DNA of 27,010 nt from assembly GCA_900556625.1 (NCBI GenBank), contig USPQ01000030.1, positions 1 through 27,010 of the forward strand. Direction: 5' to 3'. Within the stretch, counting starts at the first letter, position 1; every line of letters starts with the position of its first letter. This DNA comes from an uncultured Bacteroides sp. Lineage in GTDB: Bacteria; Bacteroidota; Bacteroidia; Bacteroidales; Bacteroidaceae. Positions 14,905 to 23,400 of the stretch are shown here, in pieces. Position numbers and translations under genes: made by a program. Below the pieces are notes generated by a model. The model had not been told where the DNA came from. It made no database searches and worked only from the letters and a program-made list of their open reading frames with translations.

Positions 14905-15814
14905 ACACCTGCCCGGTTTCATTCTCATCCTTACGCTTATAGGAATATTGGGCGCCCCCTTCTCTCTTTCGGAGTTGGCGGCACAAGACCGGATTCCCGC
15001 CTGCCCCCCTCCCGGAAAGAAACAGAAAACAATCAAACCCTTGAGGGAGATGAACTGGGCGAATGATACTATCTCTGTACAGTTTTCTTTCCCTGCCGCT
15101 TTCCGCGGAATGGGAAGAAATGAGATTGTCGACAGCATTGCTTTATTGACTCCCGTATTTGAACGGCTCCGCCAGGTGCGTGCCGGATTGTCGGAAGATA
15201 CGGTCCGTATTGTTCATATCGGCGATAGCCATGTGCGTGGACATATCTATCCGCAGACTACGGGTGCCCGATTGATAGAAACATTCGGAGCAGTCTCCTA
15301 CATAGACAAGGGAGTGAACGGTGCTACTTGCCTTACTTTTACTCATCCGGACCGTATCGCCGAGATTGCCGCCCTGAAACCCGAACTGTTGATTCTCTCT
15401 TTCGGCACAAACGAGAGTCACAACCGGCGCTATAATGTCAATGTACATTATAACCAAATGGACGAACTTGTTAAATTATTGCAGGATAGCCTTCCTAACG
15501 TATCTATTTTACTGACTACCCCTCCCGGTTCTTACGAAAGTTTCCGGCAACGGCGGAGACGCCGCACTTACGCTGTCAATCCCCGCACGGCAACAGCGTC
15601 CGAAACCATTCGGCGTTATGCCAAAGAGCACCGTCTGCTGGTATGGGATATGTACGATGTAGTGGGTGGTAAACGTCGTGCTTGTGTCAACTGGACGGAA
15701 GCCAAACTGATGCGTCCCGATCACGTGCATTATCTGCCCGAGGGATATATCCTGCAAGGAAATTTATTATACCAGGCCTTAATCAACGCTTATAATGACT
15801 ATGTTTCCCATTGA
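14891..15814 (+). CDS. Secreted SGNH-hydrolase-like protein
   Basis: This 307-aa protein starts with a signal peptide or anchor (FILILTLIGILGAPFSL, ending near ELAAQ). It contains a second, shorter SGNH domain: block I VHIGDSH (Ser113), a block II-like GVNGA, block III SFGTNES and block V DHVH (Asp277, His280). ATG 14891 is preferred over GTG 14885 because a full AGGAGG (14878-14883) is placed 7 bp upstream, a rare strong ribosome site in this window, needed because the start lies inside the previous gene. It overlaps the previous gene by 14 bp and the MBOAT gene by 20 bp. Pairing of two different SGNH proteins with one MBOAT suggests transfer in two steps, or one transferase and one esterase. 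Confidence 0.87.
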   Translation: MRKSKHLPGFILILTLIGILGAPFSLSELAAQDRIPACPPPGKKQKTIKPLREMNWANDTISVQFSFPAAFRGMGRNEIVDSIALLTPVFERLRQVRAGLSEDTVRIVHIGDSHVRGHIYPQTTGARLIETFGAVSYIDKGVNGATCLTFTHPDRIAEIAALKPELLILSFGTNESHNRRYNVNVHYNQMDELVKLLQDSLPNVSILLTTPPGSYESFRQRRRRRTYAVNPRTATASETIRRYAKEHRLLVWDMYDVVGGKRRACVNWTEAKLMRPDHVHYLPEGYILQGNLLYQALINAYNDYVSH

Positions 15815-17288
15815 TATAGATTTCAGCCGGATCAAAGAGGTGCTTACTTATGACCCGCAGGCACCGATGATATTCAGTAGCGGCATCTTCCTTTGGTTGT
15901 TTACCGCTTTCCTGGTGGTGTATGTGCTGTTGCAGCATAAACACACTGCCCGCATCCTGTTTGTCACCCTCTTTTCTTATTACTTCTATTATAAGAGTAG
16001 CGGCACCTACTTCTTCCTGCTTGCTCTTGTCACGGTTTGCGATTTCTTTTTGGCGCAGCTCATGGCGCGTGCCGAAGGCTATTGGAAGCGTAAAGGGCTG
16101 GTAGTTTTGAGTCTTAGTGTCAATCTGGGACTTCTCGCTTATTTCAAATATACGAATTTCCTGGGCGGAGTGATTGCTTCCCTTATGGGAGGGGAGTTTA
16201 CGGCACTTGATATATTCCTGCCTGTAGGGATCTCATTCTTTACTTTCCAGTCGTTGAGTTATACGATCGACGTTTATCGGAAAGATATAAAACCATTGAC
16301 AAGTCTGTTGGACTATGCCTTCTATGTGTCTTTCTTCCCGCAATTGGTAGCAGGACCTATCGTTCGTGCCCGCGATTTTATTCCCCAAATCCGGAAACCC
16401 CTCTTTGTGTCGCAGGAAATGTTCGGACGGGGAATCTTCCTGATTTTCTCGGGTTTGTTTAAGAAAGCAATCATCTCCGATTATATCAGTGTCAACTTTG
16501 TAGAACGTATTTTCGATAATCCGACGCTCTACTCGGGCGTTGAGAACCTTATGGGAGTGTATGGATATGCCTTACAAATCTATTGTGACTTCTCAGGATA
16601 TAGTGACATGGCTATCGGCATTGCCTTATTGCTGGGATTTCATTTCAATCTGAACTTTAATTCTCCTTATAAGTCGGCCTCCATTACAGAATTTTGGCGT
16701 CGCTGGCATATCTCTTTATCCAGTTGGCTGAAAGACTACTTGTATATATCATTGGGAGGCAACCGAAAAGGAAAATTCCGTCAGTATCTGAACCTGATAA
16801 TCACCATGTTTTTGGGTGGATTATGGCATGGGGCTTCCTGGAACTTCGTTCTTTGGGGAACATTTCATGGCATTGCTCTGGCTTTGCATAAAATGTGGAT
16901 GTCAATCACCGGACGTAAGAAAGGAGAACAGAGTCATGGCTGGCGTCGTGTCTTCGGGGTGATTATTACCTTCCATTTTGTTTGTTTCTGCTGGATCTTC
17001 TTTCGTAATGCAGATTTCCAAAATTCAATGGATATGTTAAAACAGATAGTTACTACCTTCCGTCCGCAACTATTCCCGCAACTGCTGGAAGGTTATTGGA
17101 AAGTCTTTGCATTAATGTTACTCGGATTCCTGCTTCATTTTGCTCCTGATAGTTGGGAGGATGCAGTCTGTCGAGGTGTTATTCGCCTGCCGTTTGTGGG
17201 AAAGGCATTGATGTTGGTAGTGTTGATTTATGTAGTTATTCAAATGAAAAGCTCGGAGATTCAGCCGTTCATTTATTTCCAGTTTTGA
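15795..17288 (+). CDS. MBOAT-family membrane O-acyltransferase (AlgI/DltB-like)
   Basis: This 497-aa polytopic protein is a membrane-bound O-acyltransferase that would pass acyl groups, probably acetyl, across the inner membrane to a partner on the outside. The family signatures are complete: TVCDFFLAQLM in the N-terminal region, FLPVGISFFTFQSLSYTIDV (141-160), FFPQLVAGPIVRA (180-192), QIYCDFSGYSDMAIG (261-275), WRRWHISLSSWLKDYLYISL (His305) and GGLWHGASWNFVLWG (catalytic His345). About ten to twelve membrane segments are expected. ATG 15795 and ATG 15801 are both possible starts. It overlaps the upstream SGNH gene by 20 bp, so the three genes are translationally coupled, as in alginate or peptidoglycan O-acetylation clusters. 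Confidence 0.94.
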   Translation: MTMFPIDIDFSRIKEVLTYDPQAPMIFSSGIFLWLFTAFLVVYVLLQHKHTARILFVTLFSYYFYYKSSGTYFFLLALVTVCDFFLAQLMARAEGYWKRKGLVVLSLSVNLGLLAYFKYTNFLGGVIASLMGGEFTALDIFLPVGISFFTFQSLSYTIDVYRKDIKPLTSLLDYAFYVSFFPQLVAGPIVRARDFIPQIRKPLFVSQEMFGRGIFLIFSGLFKKAIISDYISVNFVERIFDNPTLYSGVENLMGVYGYALQIYCDFSGYSDMAIGIALLLGFHFNLNFNSPYKSASITEFWRRWHISLSSWLKDYLYISLGGNRKGKFRQYLNLIITMFLGGLWHGASWNFVLWGTFHGIALALHKMWMSITGRKKGEQSHGWRRVFGVIITFHFVCFCWIFFRNADFQNSMDMLKQIVTTFRPQLFPQLLEGYWKVFALMLLGFLLHFAPDSWEDAVCRGVIRLPFVGKALMLVVLIYVVIQMKSSEIQPFIYFQF

Positions 17289-17312
17289 AGATTTTAGTGT
17301 TGTTTAATTATG

Positions 17313-17358
17313 TCGGGAAATGTATTTCAATAATATGAAGTATATTTCCCGATTCTTG
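17313..17358 (+). terminator. Terminator of the acylation operon
   Basis: Bases 17313-17329 pair with 17336-17352 as a 17-bp stem with only two G-T wobbles and an ATAATA loop. A moderately T-rich tail (TTCTTGTTT) follows. It lies 24 bp after the MBOAT stop. Confidence 0.75.
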
Positions 17359-17378
17359 TTTATGCAGGCTTTTTTCCC

Positions 17379-17386
17379 TTTCTTTG
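17379..17386 (+). promoter_or_regulatory. Probable promoter of the aldo/keto reductase gene
   Basis: TTTCTTTG is one base off TAnnTTTG, and CTTG at 17355-17358 lies 20 bp upstream as a -33 element. It is 48 bp before the chosen ATG. Confidence 0.4.
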
Positions 17387-17434
17387 TAGAAGAAAAATTG
17401 ATTTTTGTAATAGGAAAGATAAATCGTGAATCTT

Positions 17435-18448
17435 ATGGATAATTCATTCGCTTATCAGCCGGCAACCGAACGTTACGAACGGATGCAGTATAAATATTGT
17501 GGTCGGAGTGGTCTGAAACTACCTCTTATTTCTTTAGGATTATGGCATAACTTCGGCAGTGTAGATGACTTCACCATGGCAACCGATATGATAAAGTATG
17601 CTTTCGATCACGGTATTACTCATTTCGATTTGGCAAACAACTACGGTCCTGTTCCCGGAAGTGCCGAAACAAACTTCGGGCGGATTCTAAGAGAGAACTT
17701 TCAGGGGTATCGCGATGAAATGATTATCTCTTCCAAAGCCGGACATGAAATGTGGGCAGGACCTTATGGCGGTAACAGTTCCCGTAAAAATCTGATGGCA
17801 AGTATTGATCAAAGTCTCCGTCGTACAGGATTGGAGTATTTCGATATCTTTTATACTCATCGTTATGACGGAGTCACTCCGGTGGAAGAAACGATTCAGG
17901 CATTGATTGATATCGTGAAGCGAGGTAAGGCTCTTTATATCGGAATATCCAAGTATCCTCCCGAACAAGCACGTATTGCTTATGAAATGTTGGCGAAGGC
18001 CGGTGTTCCCTGTCTGATTAGCCAATACCGGTATAGTATGTTCGATCGGGCGGTTGAGGCCGAAATCCTTCCATTTGCTGCAGCATCCGGTTCCGGTTTT
18101 ATCGCCTTCTCTCCTTTGGCGCAGGGATTATTGACGGACAAATACCTGAATGGTATCCCGGAACATTCGCGAGCTGCCCGTTCTTCCGGTTTCCTGCAAC
18201 GCTCGCAGGTGACACCGGAGAAAATAGAAGCTGCCCGGCAACTGAATGAAATAGCCCATCGCCGTGGGCAGACGTTGGCTGAAATGGCGTTGGCATGGGT
18301 ACTGAGAGATGAACGAATGACGTCGGTGATAGTAGGAGCTAGTTCCGTGAATCAGTTGGCTGATAACCTGAAAGCATTGGAGCATTTGGAGTTTACGTCC
18401 GAAGAGTTAGCTGAAATAGAGCAAATATTATCCAGAATGATTTTATAG
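17435..18448 (+). CDS. Aldo/keto reductase, YghZ (L-glyceraldehyde 3-phosphate reductase)-like
   Basis: This 337-aa NADPH-dependent reductase has the AKR barrel and full catalytic tetrad: Asp65 and Tyr70 (FDLANNYGP), Lys101 (ISSKAGHEMW) and His142 (YTHRYD). The cofactor-binding motif near the C terminus is present (VIVGASSVNQLADNL). It is close to E. coli YghZ along its whole length (CGRSGLKLPLISLGLWHNFG, GPVPGSAETNFGR, LAQGLLTDKYLNGIP), which reduces L-glyceraldehyde 3-phosphate and detoxifies aldehydes such as methylglyoxal. ATG 17435 matches the homologue; a GTG at 17426 could add three residues. It stands alone between two terminators and is unrelated to its neighbours. Confidence 0.92.
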   Translation: MDNSFAYQPATERYERMQYKYCGRSGLKLPLISLGLWHNFGSVDDFTMATDMIKYAFDHGITHFDLANNYGPVPGSAETNFGRILRENFQGYRDEMIISSKAGHEMWAGPYGGNSSRKNLMASIDQSLRRTGLEYFDIFYTHRYDGVTPVEETIQALIDIVKRGKALYIGISKYPPEQARIAYEMLAKAGVPCLISQYRYSMFDRAVEAEILPFAAASGSGFIAFSPLAQGLLTDKYLNGIPEHSRAARSSGFLQRSQVTPEKIEAARQLNEIAHRRGQTLAEMALAWVLRDERMTSVIVGASSVNQLADNLKALEHLEFTSEELAEIEQILSRMIL

Positions 18449-18455
18449 TAACCGG

Positions 18456-18483
18456 AAAGGGGGGCGTAAAGTCTCCCTTTTTT
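18456..18483 (+). terminator. Terminator of the aldo/keto reductase gene
   Basis: AAAGGGGGGC (18456-18465) pairs with GTCTCCCTTT (18471-18480), with two G-T wobbles, around the loop GTAAA. The T-run reaches 18483. It starts 8 bp after the stop codon. Confidence 0.8.
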
Positions 18484-18531
18484 AGTGATGATTTTTTAGT
18501 TTGATAGCTTCCTTATTATAGTTGGCCGAAT

Positions 18532-19089
18532 TTATCTAAAGTATTTTTGCAGATTTTCCGTCAGTCTGCGAATAGCTGTAGTCATGTGTGTATTGACAGT
18601 CCTTTCGGATATATCCAGCGCTTCACTGATTTGTTTATAGCTCATGTGGTCTTCTTTTGCCATACAATAAACAATTCTGGTTTTCTCAGGCAGTTGCCGG
18701 ATAGCTTGCTGCATACATTCTTCCATATCTTTCTTGAGTAACTTTTCTTCCGGCGTGAGGTCGTTTCCCGGTATCTCTATGATGATTTGGTCAATAGAAC
18801 TTAAGTTATCCTGACGGTTTTTCTCCAAAAATGTGATAGCATGATTCTTGGTTGTTATAAATAAGTAAGAATCCCAATCTTTCACATCCCTCAAGTTCTC
18901 ACGTTTATGCCATAGAGTGAGAAAGACGTCGGACAGCACATCTTCGGCCGAAGAAGTGGACTGAACGAAATATAATGCAATAGAATAGCATTTTTTGAAG
19001 TACCGCTTGTACATTTTTTCAAAGCAGGAGGAGTTACCCTCACTAATTTGACTTAATAGATAACTAATGTCATCCTCTTTATGTGGCAT
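18532..19089 (-). CDS. ECF-type RNA polymerase sigma factor
   Basis: This 185-aa sigma-70 family protein has only regions 2 and 4, as in ECF sigma factors. Region 2 covers about residues 22-88 (FEKMYKRYFKKCYSIALYFV, then SAEDVLSDVFLTLWHKRENL, SYLFITTKNHAITFL). Region 4 is near the C terminus (AIRQLPEKTRIVYCMAKEDH, SYKQISEALDISERTVNTHM). The ATG at 19089 gives the usual short N terminus; an open frame to 19191 encodes AT-rich, hydrophobic sequence typical of intergenic DNA and is rejected. It is divergent from the FecR anti-sigma gene (166 bp apart) and should direct transcription of the downstream SusC/SusD genes when released. Such pairs in Bacteroides often serve host glycan loci. Confidence 0.94.
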   Translation of the reverse strand: MPHKEDDISYLLSQISEGNSSCFEKMYKRYFKKCYSIALYFVQSTSSAEDVLSDVFLTLWHKRENLRDVKDWDSYLFITTKNHAITFLEKNRQDNLSSIDQIIIEIPGNDLTPEEKLLKKDMEECMQQAIRQLPEKTRIVYCMAKEDHMSYKQISEALDISERTVNTHMTTAIRRLTENLQKYFR

Positions 19090-19164
19090 ATTCAAGAATT
19101 TGATTATAAGGTTTTTACAATAAAAAATTATAATGTAGAAGCGTCTATTAACAATATTTATTTG

Positions 19165-19172
19165 CAAAAGTA
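19165..19172 (-). promoter_or_regulatory. -7 promoter box for the sigma factor gene
   Basis: On the minus strand this reads TACTTTTG, an exact TAnnTTTG match, 75 bp upstream of the sigma ATG. The nearest -33-like GTTG lies 16 bp upstream, a short spacing. No equally good box is seen for the divergent anti-sigma gene; AATATTTG just before its ATG is one base off. Confidence 0.4.
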
Positions 19173-19255
19173 ACTTTTTATTTGATTTCAACTACGTATT
19201 TTGAGTTTTATTTCTGTCTTTATATATAGAAGCGCTTAATAATATTTGTAAAAAG

Positions 19256-20236
19256 ATGAAAGAGAATAGTAGTATATGGGACTTGCTTGCTAAAAGAACT
19301 GATCATTCTTTAAGTAAAGAGGAAGTAGAGGCACTGGAGCAGATGTTAAAAGAAGATACTTCTTTGCAGCGTGCTTCTCAGCTGGTGGATGACTCATTGG
19401 TGAATATGGATACACGGCAAGTGGAAGAAGTAATGAACCGTACTTGGAGCAAGGTAGAATCCGGTATGAAAGCAAACAGAAAGCCACGATTGAAGTTGAT
19501 TATCCGTCGTTGTGCCGTGGCAGCCAGTATTGCTGTCCTATGTGTGTTGGGTGGTGTATTGGGTTATCAGCTTTGGGCTAAACCGGATATGCTGATTGTG
19601 ATGAACCAAGGAAAAGAAGCCTTGCTGTTCACGCTTCCCGATAACTCTAAGGTTTGGCTGGGGGGTGGTTCGAGCTTGAAATACCCTGATAAGTTATCTG
19701 CACGTAATCGGGAAGTGTACTTGGACGGTGAAGCCTTCTTTGATGTGAAAAAAGACAATGGAAGAACATTTCAGGTCGTTACGGAGCTTGTAGAAGTAAA
19801 GGTGCTCGGAACCCGTTTTGACGTAAGAGTATCGGAAGAGGATAATATGGCAGAAGTAGTCTTGGAATCCGGTTCGGTAAAGTTGAACGAGCGCAACAAG
19901 GCAGAAGACGGAGTAATCTTACGACCCGGGGAAATGGGGCGTGTCAGCCGGCAATCCGGTATTGAGGTCCGCCATGTCGACCTTCAACTCTATACTACGT
20001 GGAAAGATAAATATATGAATATTGAATCTCAAAAAATGGAAAATGTAATGTTTATGTTGAGTAAACGTTATCATACGGAGATTCGTATTGAAGGTGAGGA
20101 ATTGAAAGCAGAAATATTCTCAGGGCGTTTTGACATAGACCAATCTCTGGAGAATATTTTTGAGACGATTGATTTGATTACTCCCATTCATTATCAACAG
20201 CAACCGGATGGAACCTATTTGGTGACTCCGAAATAA
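19256..20236 (+). CDS. FecR-family anti-sigma factor
   Basis: This 326-aa inner-membrane protein should hold or activate the ECF sigma factor encoded divergently. The cytoplasmic N-terminal part (1-80) would bind sigma. A single membrane helix spans about 86-106 (CAVAASIAVLCVLGGVLGY). The periplasmic FecR domain covers 115-215 (TLPDNSKVWLGGGSSLKYPD, REVYLDGEAFFDVKKD, VKVLGTRFDVRV, LESGSVKL). The C-terminal DUF4974-like domain (about 255-324, MENVMFMLSKRYHTEIRIEG, FSGRFDIDQSLENIFETI) is the region thought to meet the STN domain of the SusC protein. The order FecR, SusC, SusD is the standard trans-envelope signalling layout. Confidence 0.95.
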   Translation: MKENSSIWDLLAKRTDHSLSKEEVEALEQMLKEDTSLQRASQLVDDSLVNMDTRQVEEVMNRTWSKVESGMKANRKPRLKLIIRRCAVAASIAVLCVLGGVLGYQLWAKPDMLIVMNQGKEALLFTLPDNSKVWLGGGSSLKYPDKLSARNREVYLDGEAFFDVKKDNGRTFQVVTELVEVKVLGTRFDVRVSEEDNMAEVVLESGSVKLNERNKAEDGVILRPGEMGRVSRQSGIEVRHVDLQLYTTWKDKYMNIESQKMENVMFMLSKRYHTEIRIEGEELKAEIFSGRFDIDQSLENIFETIDLITPIHYQQQPDGTYLVTPK

Positions 20237-20314
20237 AAAAAGAAATAGGCAGCCTAATATTATGATAAACTAAAAAATGCTAATCCTAAAAAGAAAGATG
20301 ATGAACACAACTTG

Positions 20315-20353
20315 AAAAAGAAAAAGGATCGGAAAATTCCCGTTTTCCAATCC
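20315..20353 (-). terminator. Minus-strand terminator upstream of susC
   Basis: GGAT-c-GGAAAA (20326-20336) pairs with TTTTCC-a-ATCC (20343-20353) with one mismatch and a 6-nt loop. On the minus strand the stem is followed by TTTTT-C-TTTTT (20325-20315). On the plus strand there is no T-run, so the terminator acts on an antisense transcript. Confidence 0.65.
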
Positions 20354-20392
20354 TATCCAGATTAAAATTAACTCTACCAATTATTAATTTTA
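20318..20392 (-). ncRNA. Predicted antisense small RNA at the susC start (DonS-like)
   Basis: A complete minus-strand unit lies across the susC leader. The promoter is TTTG (20427-20424), an 18-bp spacer and TAAATTTG (20405-20398), matching the Bacteroides -33/-7 consensus. It overlaps the susC start codon. The terminator hairpin and T-tract lie at 20353-20315. The product would be about 75 nt, complementary to the susC leader just upstream of the ATG. Cis-antisense RNAs of this size and position are known in Bacteroides glycan loci (DonS of B. fragilis represses its susC-type gene). The ends are inferred from consensus elements, not measured. Confidence 0.6.
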
Positions 20393-20397
20393 AATTG

Positions 20398-20427
20398 CAA
20401 ATTTATGAAAAATATTTCAATCCCAAA
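20398..20427 (-). promoter_or_regulatory. Antisense promoter overlapping the susC start codon
   Basis: On the minus strand: -33 TTTG at 20427-20424, spacer of 18 bp, -7 TAAATTTG at 20405-20398. Both elements are exact. The box shares its first base with the first base of the susC ATG, so promoter and coding start constrain each other. Confidence 0.6.
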
Positions 20428-23400
20428 GGGAATGAGAGGTTTTATTTTACCTCTATCCTTTTTGGGGAAGCTAAGACTTTGTACCTGGCAAATATTATTT
20501 CTACTGTTTTTTATATCGCTCCAGGCGCAGGCACAACAATCAGATTTGTTGACTCTGAATATGAAAAATGTTACGCTGAAACAGTTTGTAGAAGCGGTTC
20601 AGACCCAGAGTGGTTATTCATTTCTTTACAAAGATAATCAACTTAAAACGAATCAGCGAATCACTGTATCCGTTAATAAACAATCAATTAATGTTGCTTT
20701 AGAACAGGCTTTTAAGGGAAAAGGAATTTCTTGGAAAATTCAGGGCAAACAGATTCTTTTGTTTCCGGCAAAAGAGGAACAGTCTGTCAATACAAAAAAG
20801 TCACGTACCATCAAAGGTAATGTCACCACTACTACCGGTGAGTCGATTCCGGGGGCGAGCGTAAAATTGGCAAATGCTACTACCGGTGTAATTACTGATA
20901 TTGATGGATTTTACATGATAACAGTTCCCGATAGCCAGTCAGAATTGGAATTCCGTTTTATGGGATATGAACCCAGGAATATCAAAGTGGGCAATCAGAC
21001 TACTATTAATGTCTCTTTGGAAGAAGCTACTTCCAGTTTGGAAGAGGTAGTGGTTGTGGCATACGGTGCTCAGAAGAAAGTGACGATGACCGGATCGGTA
21101 GCTTCGGTGAATATAGGAAGCCTGAAAACTCCAGTTGCCAATCTTAGCAATGCTTTGCAAGGTAAGGTTGCAGGTATTATTTCCGTACAGTCCAGTGGTG
21201 AACCGGGATATGATAACTCGACCTTTACAATTCGTGGAATCGGTACTTTCACGGGAAATACATCTCCATTGGTAATTGTAGACGGTGTGCAGCGTGACGA
21301 TGTGAACTCCACTTATGGAGGTGCTTACAACAATATTGACCCGGAAGATATCGTTAGCATCTCTCTCTTGAAAGATGCTTCTGCTACTGCTGTATATGGT
21401 GCGAAAGGTGCTAACGGTGTGATGATTATTACTACTAAACGCGGGTCGGTAGGTAAGCCTAAAATCTCCATAAAGGCAGAAACGGGTTTTACCAACTTCA
21501 CTAAAGTTCCGGAGATGTTGAGTGGTGTTGATTATATGATGTTATATAATGAAAGTCGTCGAAATTCGGGACTGAGTGAGGTATATTCCCGTGAACAGAT
21601 ATTAAAAACCGAGAGCGGACTGGATCCTTACTTATATCCGAATGTGGATTGGATCGATAAGATTTATAAGAATGTTTCATCTGTATCTAATGTCAACCTG
21701 AATATTAGTGGTGGTAGCGACTTGGTTCGATACTACTTGTCCGCTTCTTTCTATAACCAGGGAGGACAATATAATGTAAAGAAGGAAAACGGGTATGACC
21801 CGAACCTGAATTATAAGCGTTATGATTTCCGTAGTAACGTAGACGTGAACATTACAAAAACTACTTTATTACAGATGAACCTGTCGGCTATTATGACAGA
21901 TTCGCGTTATCCGGGTATCGCTTCTAACAAACTATGGTATGAAGCTTTCTCAACTTCACCGGTTGCTTTTCCTGTTCGCTATCCGGACGGGCGTTGGGCA
22001 GGTCCTCCGGCCAATGCTGGTTCCAATCCGATGAACGAAGTGCAGAACAGCGGGTACACTGATACTTTCCGTCCGGCTTTGCAATCGGTATTTACCGTCA
22101 ACCAAAAATTAGATTTCATAACCAAAGGACTTTCGGCTTATGCTCGTTTCTCTTTTGACAGTTATAGTGAGTTCAATAATAAGCGTACCGGAGGGGTAGA
22201 CTTATGGTATACCAACCAGCGTGACGGAAACGGAGAACTTGTCTTTGGTAAACCGATCAAGGAAGGTTCTGATGAACTTTATTATGAACATAGCGATACG
22301 GGAGAAAGAGTTATTTATACTGAAGCCAATATCTCATATGATCGCACTTTCGGTCATCATAACGTAAATGGAATGGTGCTTTATAATATGCGTAACCGTA
22401 TGATTGCTACTGCCGGAAGTGCCATTGCTTCTATTCCATATCGTAATCAGGCGATTGCTGCCCGTTTCGGCTACGGATATAAAGAACGCTATTTAGCAGA
22501 GGTGAACGGTTCTTACACCGGTTCGGAGAACTTTGCTCCCGGACATCGTTTCGGTTTCTTCCCGGCTGCTTCTGTGGGTTGGGTCATTTCAAACGAACCG
22601 TTTTTCAAGAATATGACTCGTACGGTAGACTTGTTGAAATTGCGTGCTTCTTATGGTATCGTAGGTAATGATAACATTGGTGGTACAGGAGACCGTTTTG
22701 CTTATTTTACTCAGTTCGGAAGCGGAAACAGCTATGGATTCGGACCGAACGGAAATCTCGTATACGGTATTAGAGAGACGCTGCTGGGGTCGGACAAACT
22801 GACTTGGGAGAAATCTTATAAGACAAATATTGGTTTGGAAATGATGCTTTGGGGCAAATTGAACTTGACATTGGATTATTATTGGGAAAGACGTAAGGAT
22901 ATTCTGATTCAACGTTCTTCTTTGCCGAGCATGGCAGGCTTTGATGCCTCTATCTATGCCAATATGGGTGAAATGGATAATAAAGGAGTAGATGCGAATT
23001 TGGAATACCAGACCCGTATCGGTAACAAAGTAGGGTTGCGTTTATTTGGTAATCTGACTTATAGCAAGAATAAGATTGTGTTCCGTGACGAACCGGCTAT
23101 GCAATACGCTTATCAAAAGAGTGAAGGTACCCGTTATGGCGAGTTCTATGGATATATAGCCGAAGGTTATTTCCAAAGTGAGGAAGAAATCAAAAAGAGT
23201 CCGAGACAGATGCGTGAACTGGCACCTGGTGACATCAAGTATAAAGACTTGAACGATGATGGTGTGATTGACGCTAATGACCAATGTTATTTGGGCAAGT
23301 CTTGGTTCCCTTCTTGGTCATACGGTATGGGCTTTAATATCAACTATCATAACTTTGACTTGGCTCTCTTCTTCCAGGGAGTGTCGGATGTATCTATTAT

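Noticed and set aside
19090..19191. N-terminal extension of the sigma factor by 34 residues
   Set aside because: The extra residues are AT-rich and hydrophobic and would include the promoter box; the ATG at 19089 gives the normal ECF length.
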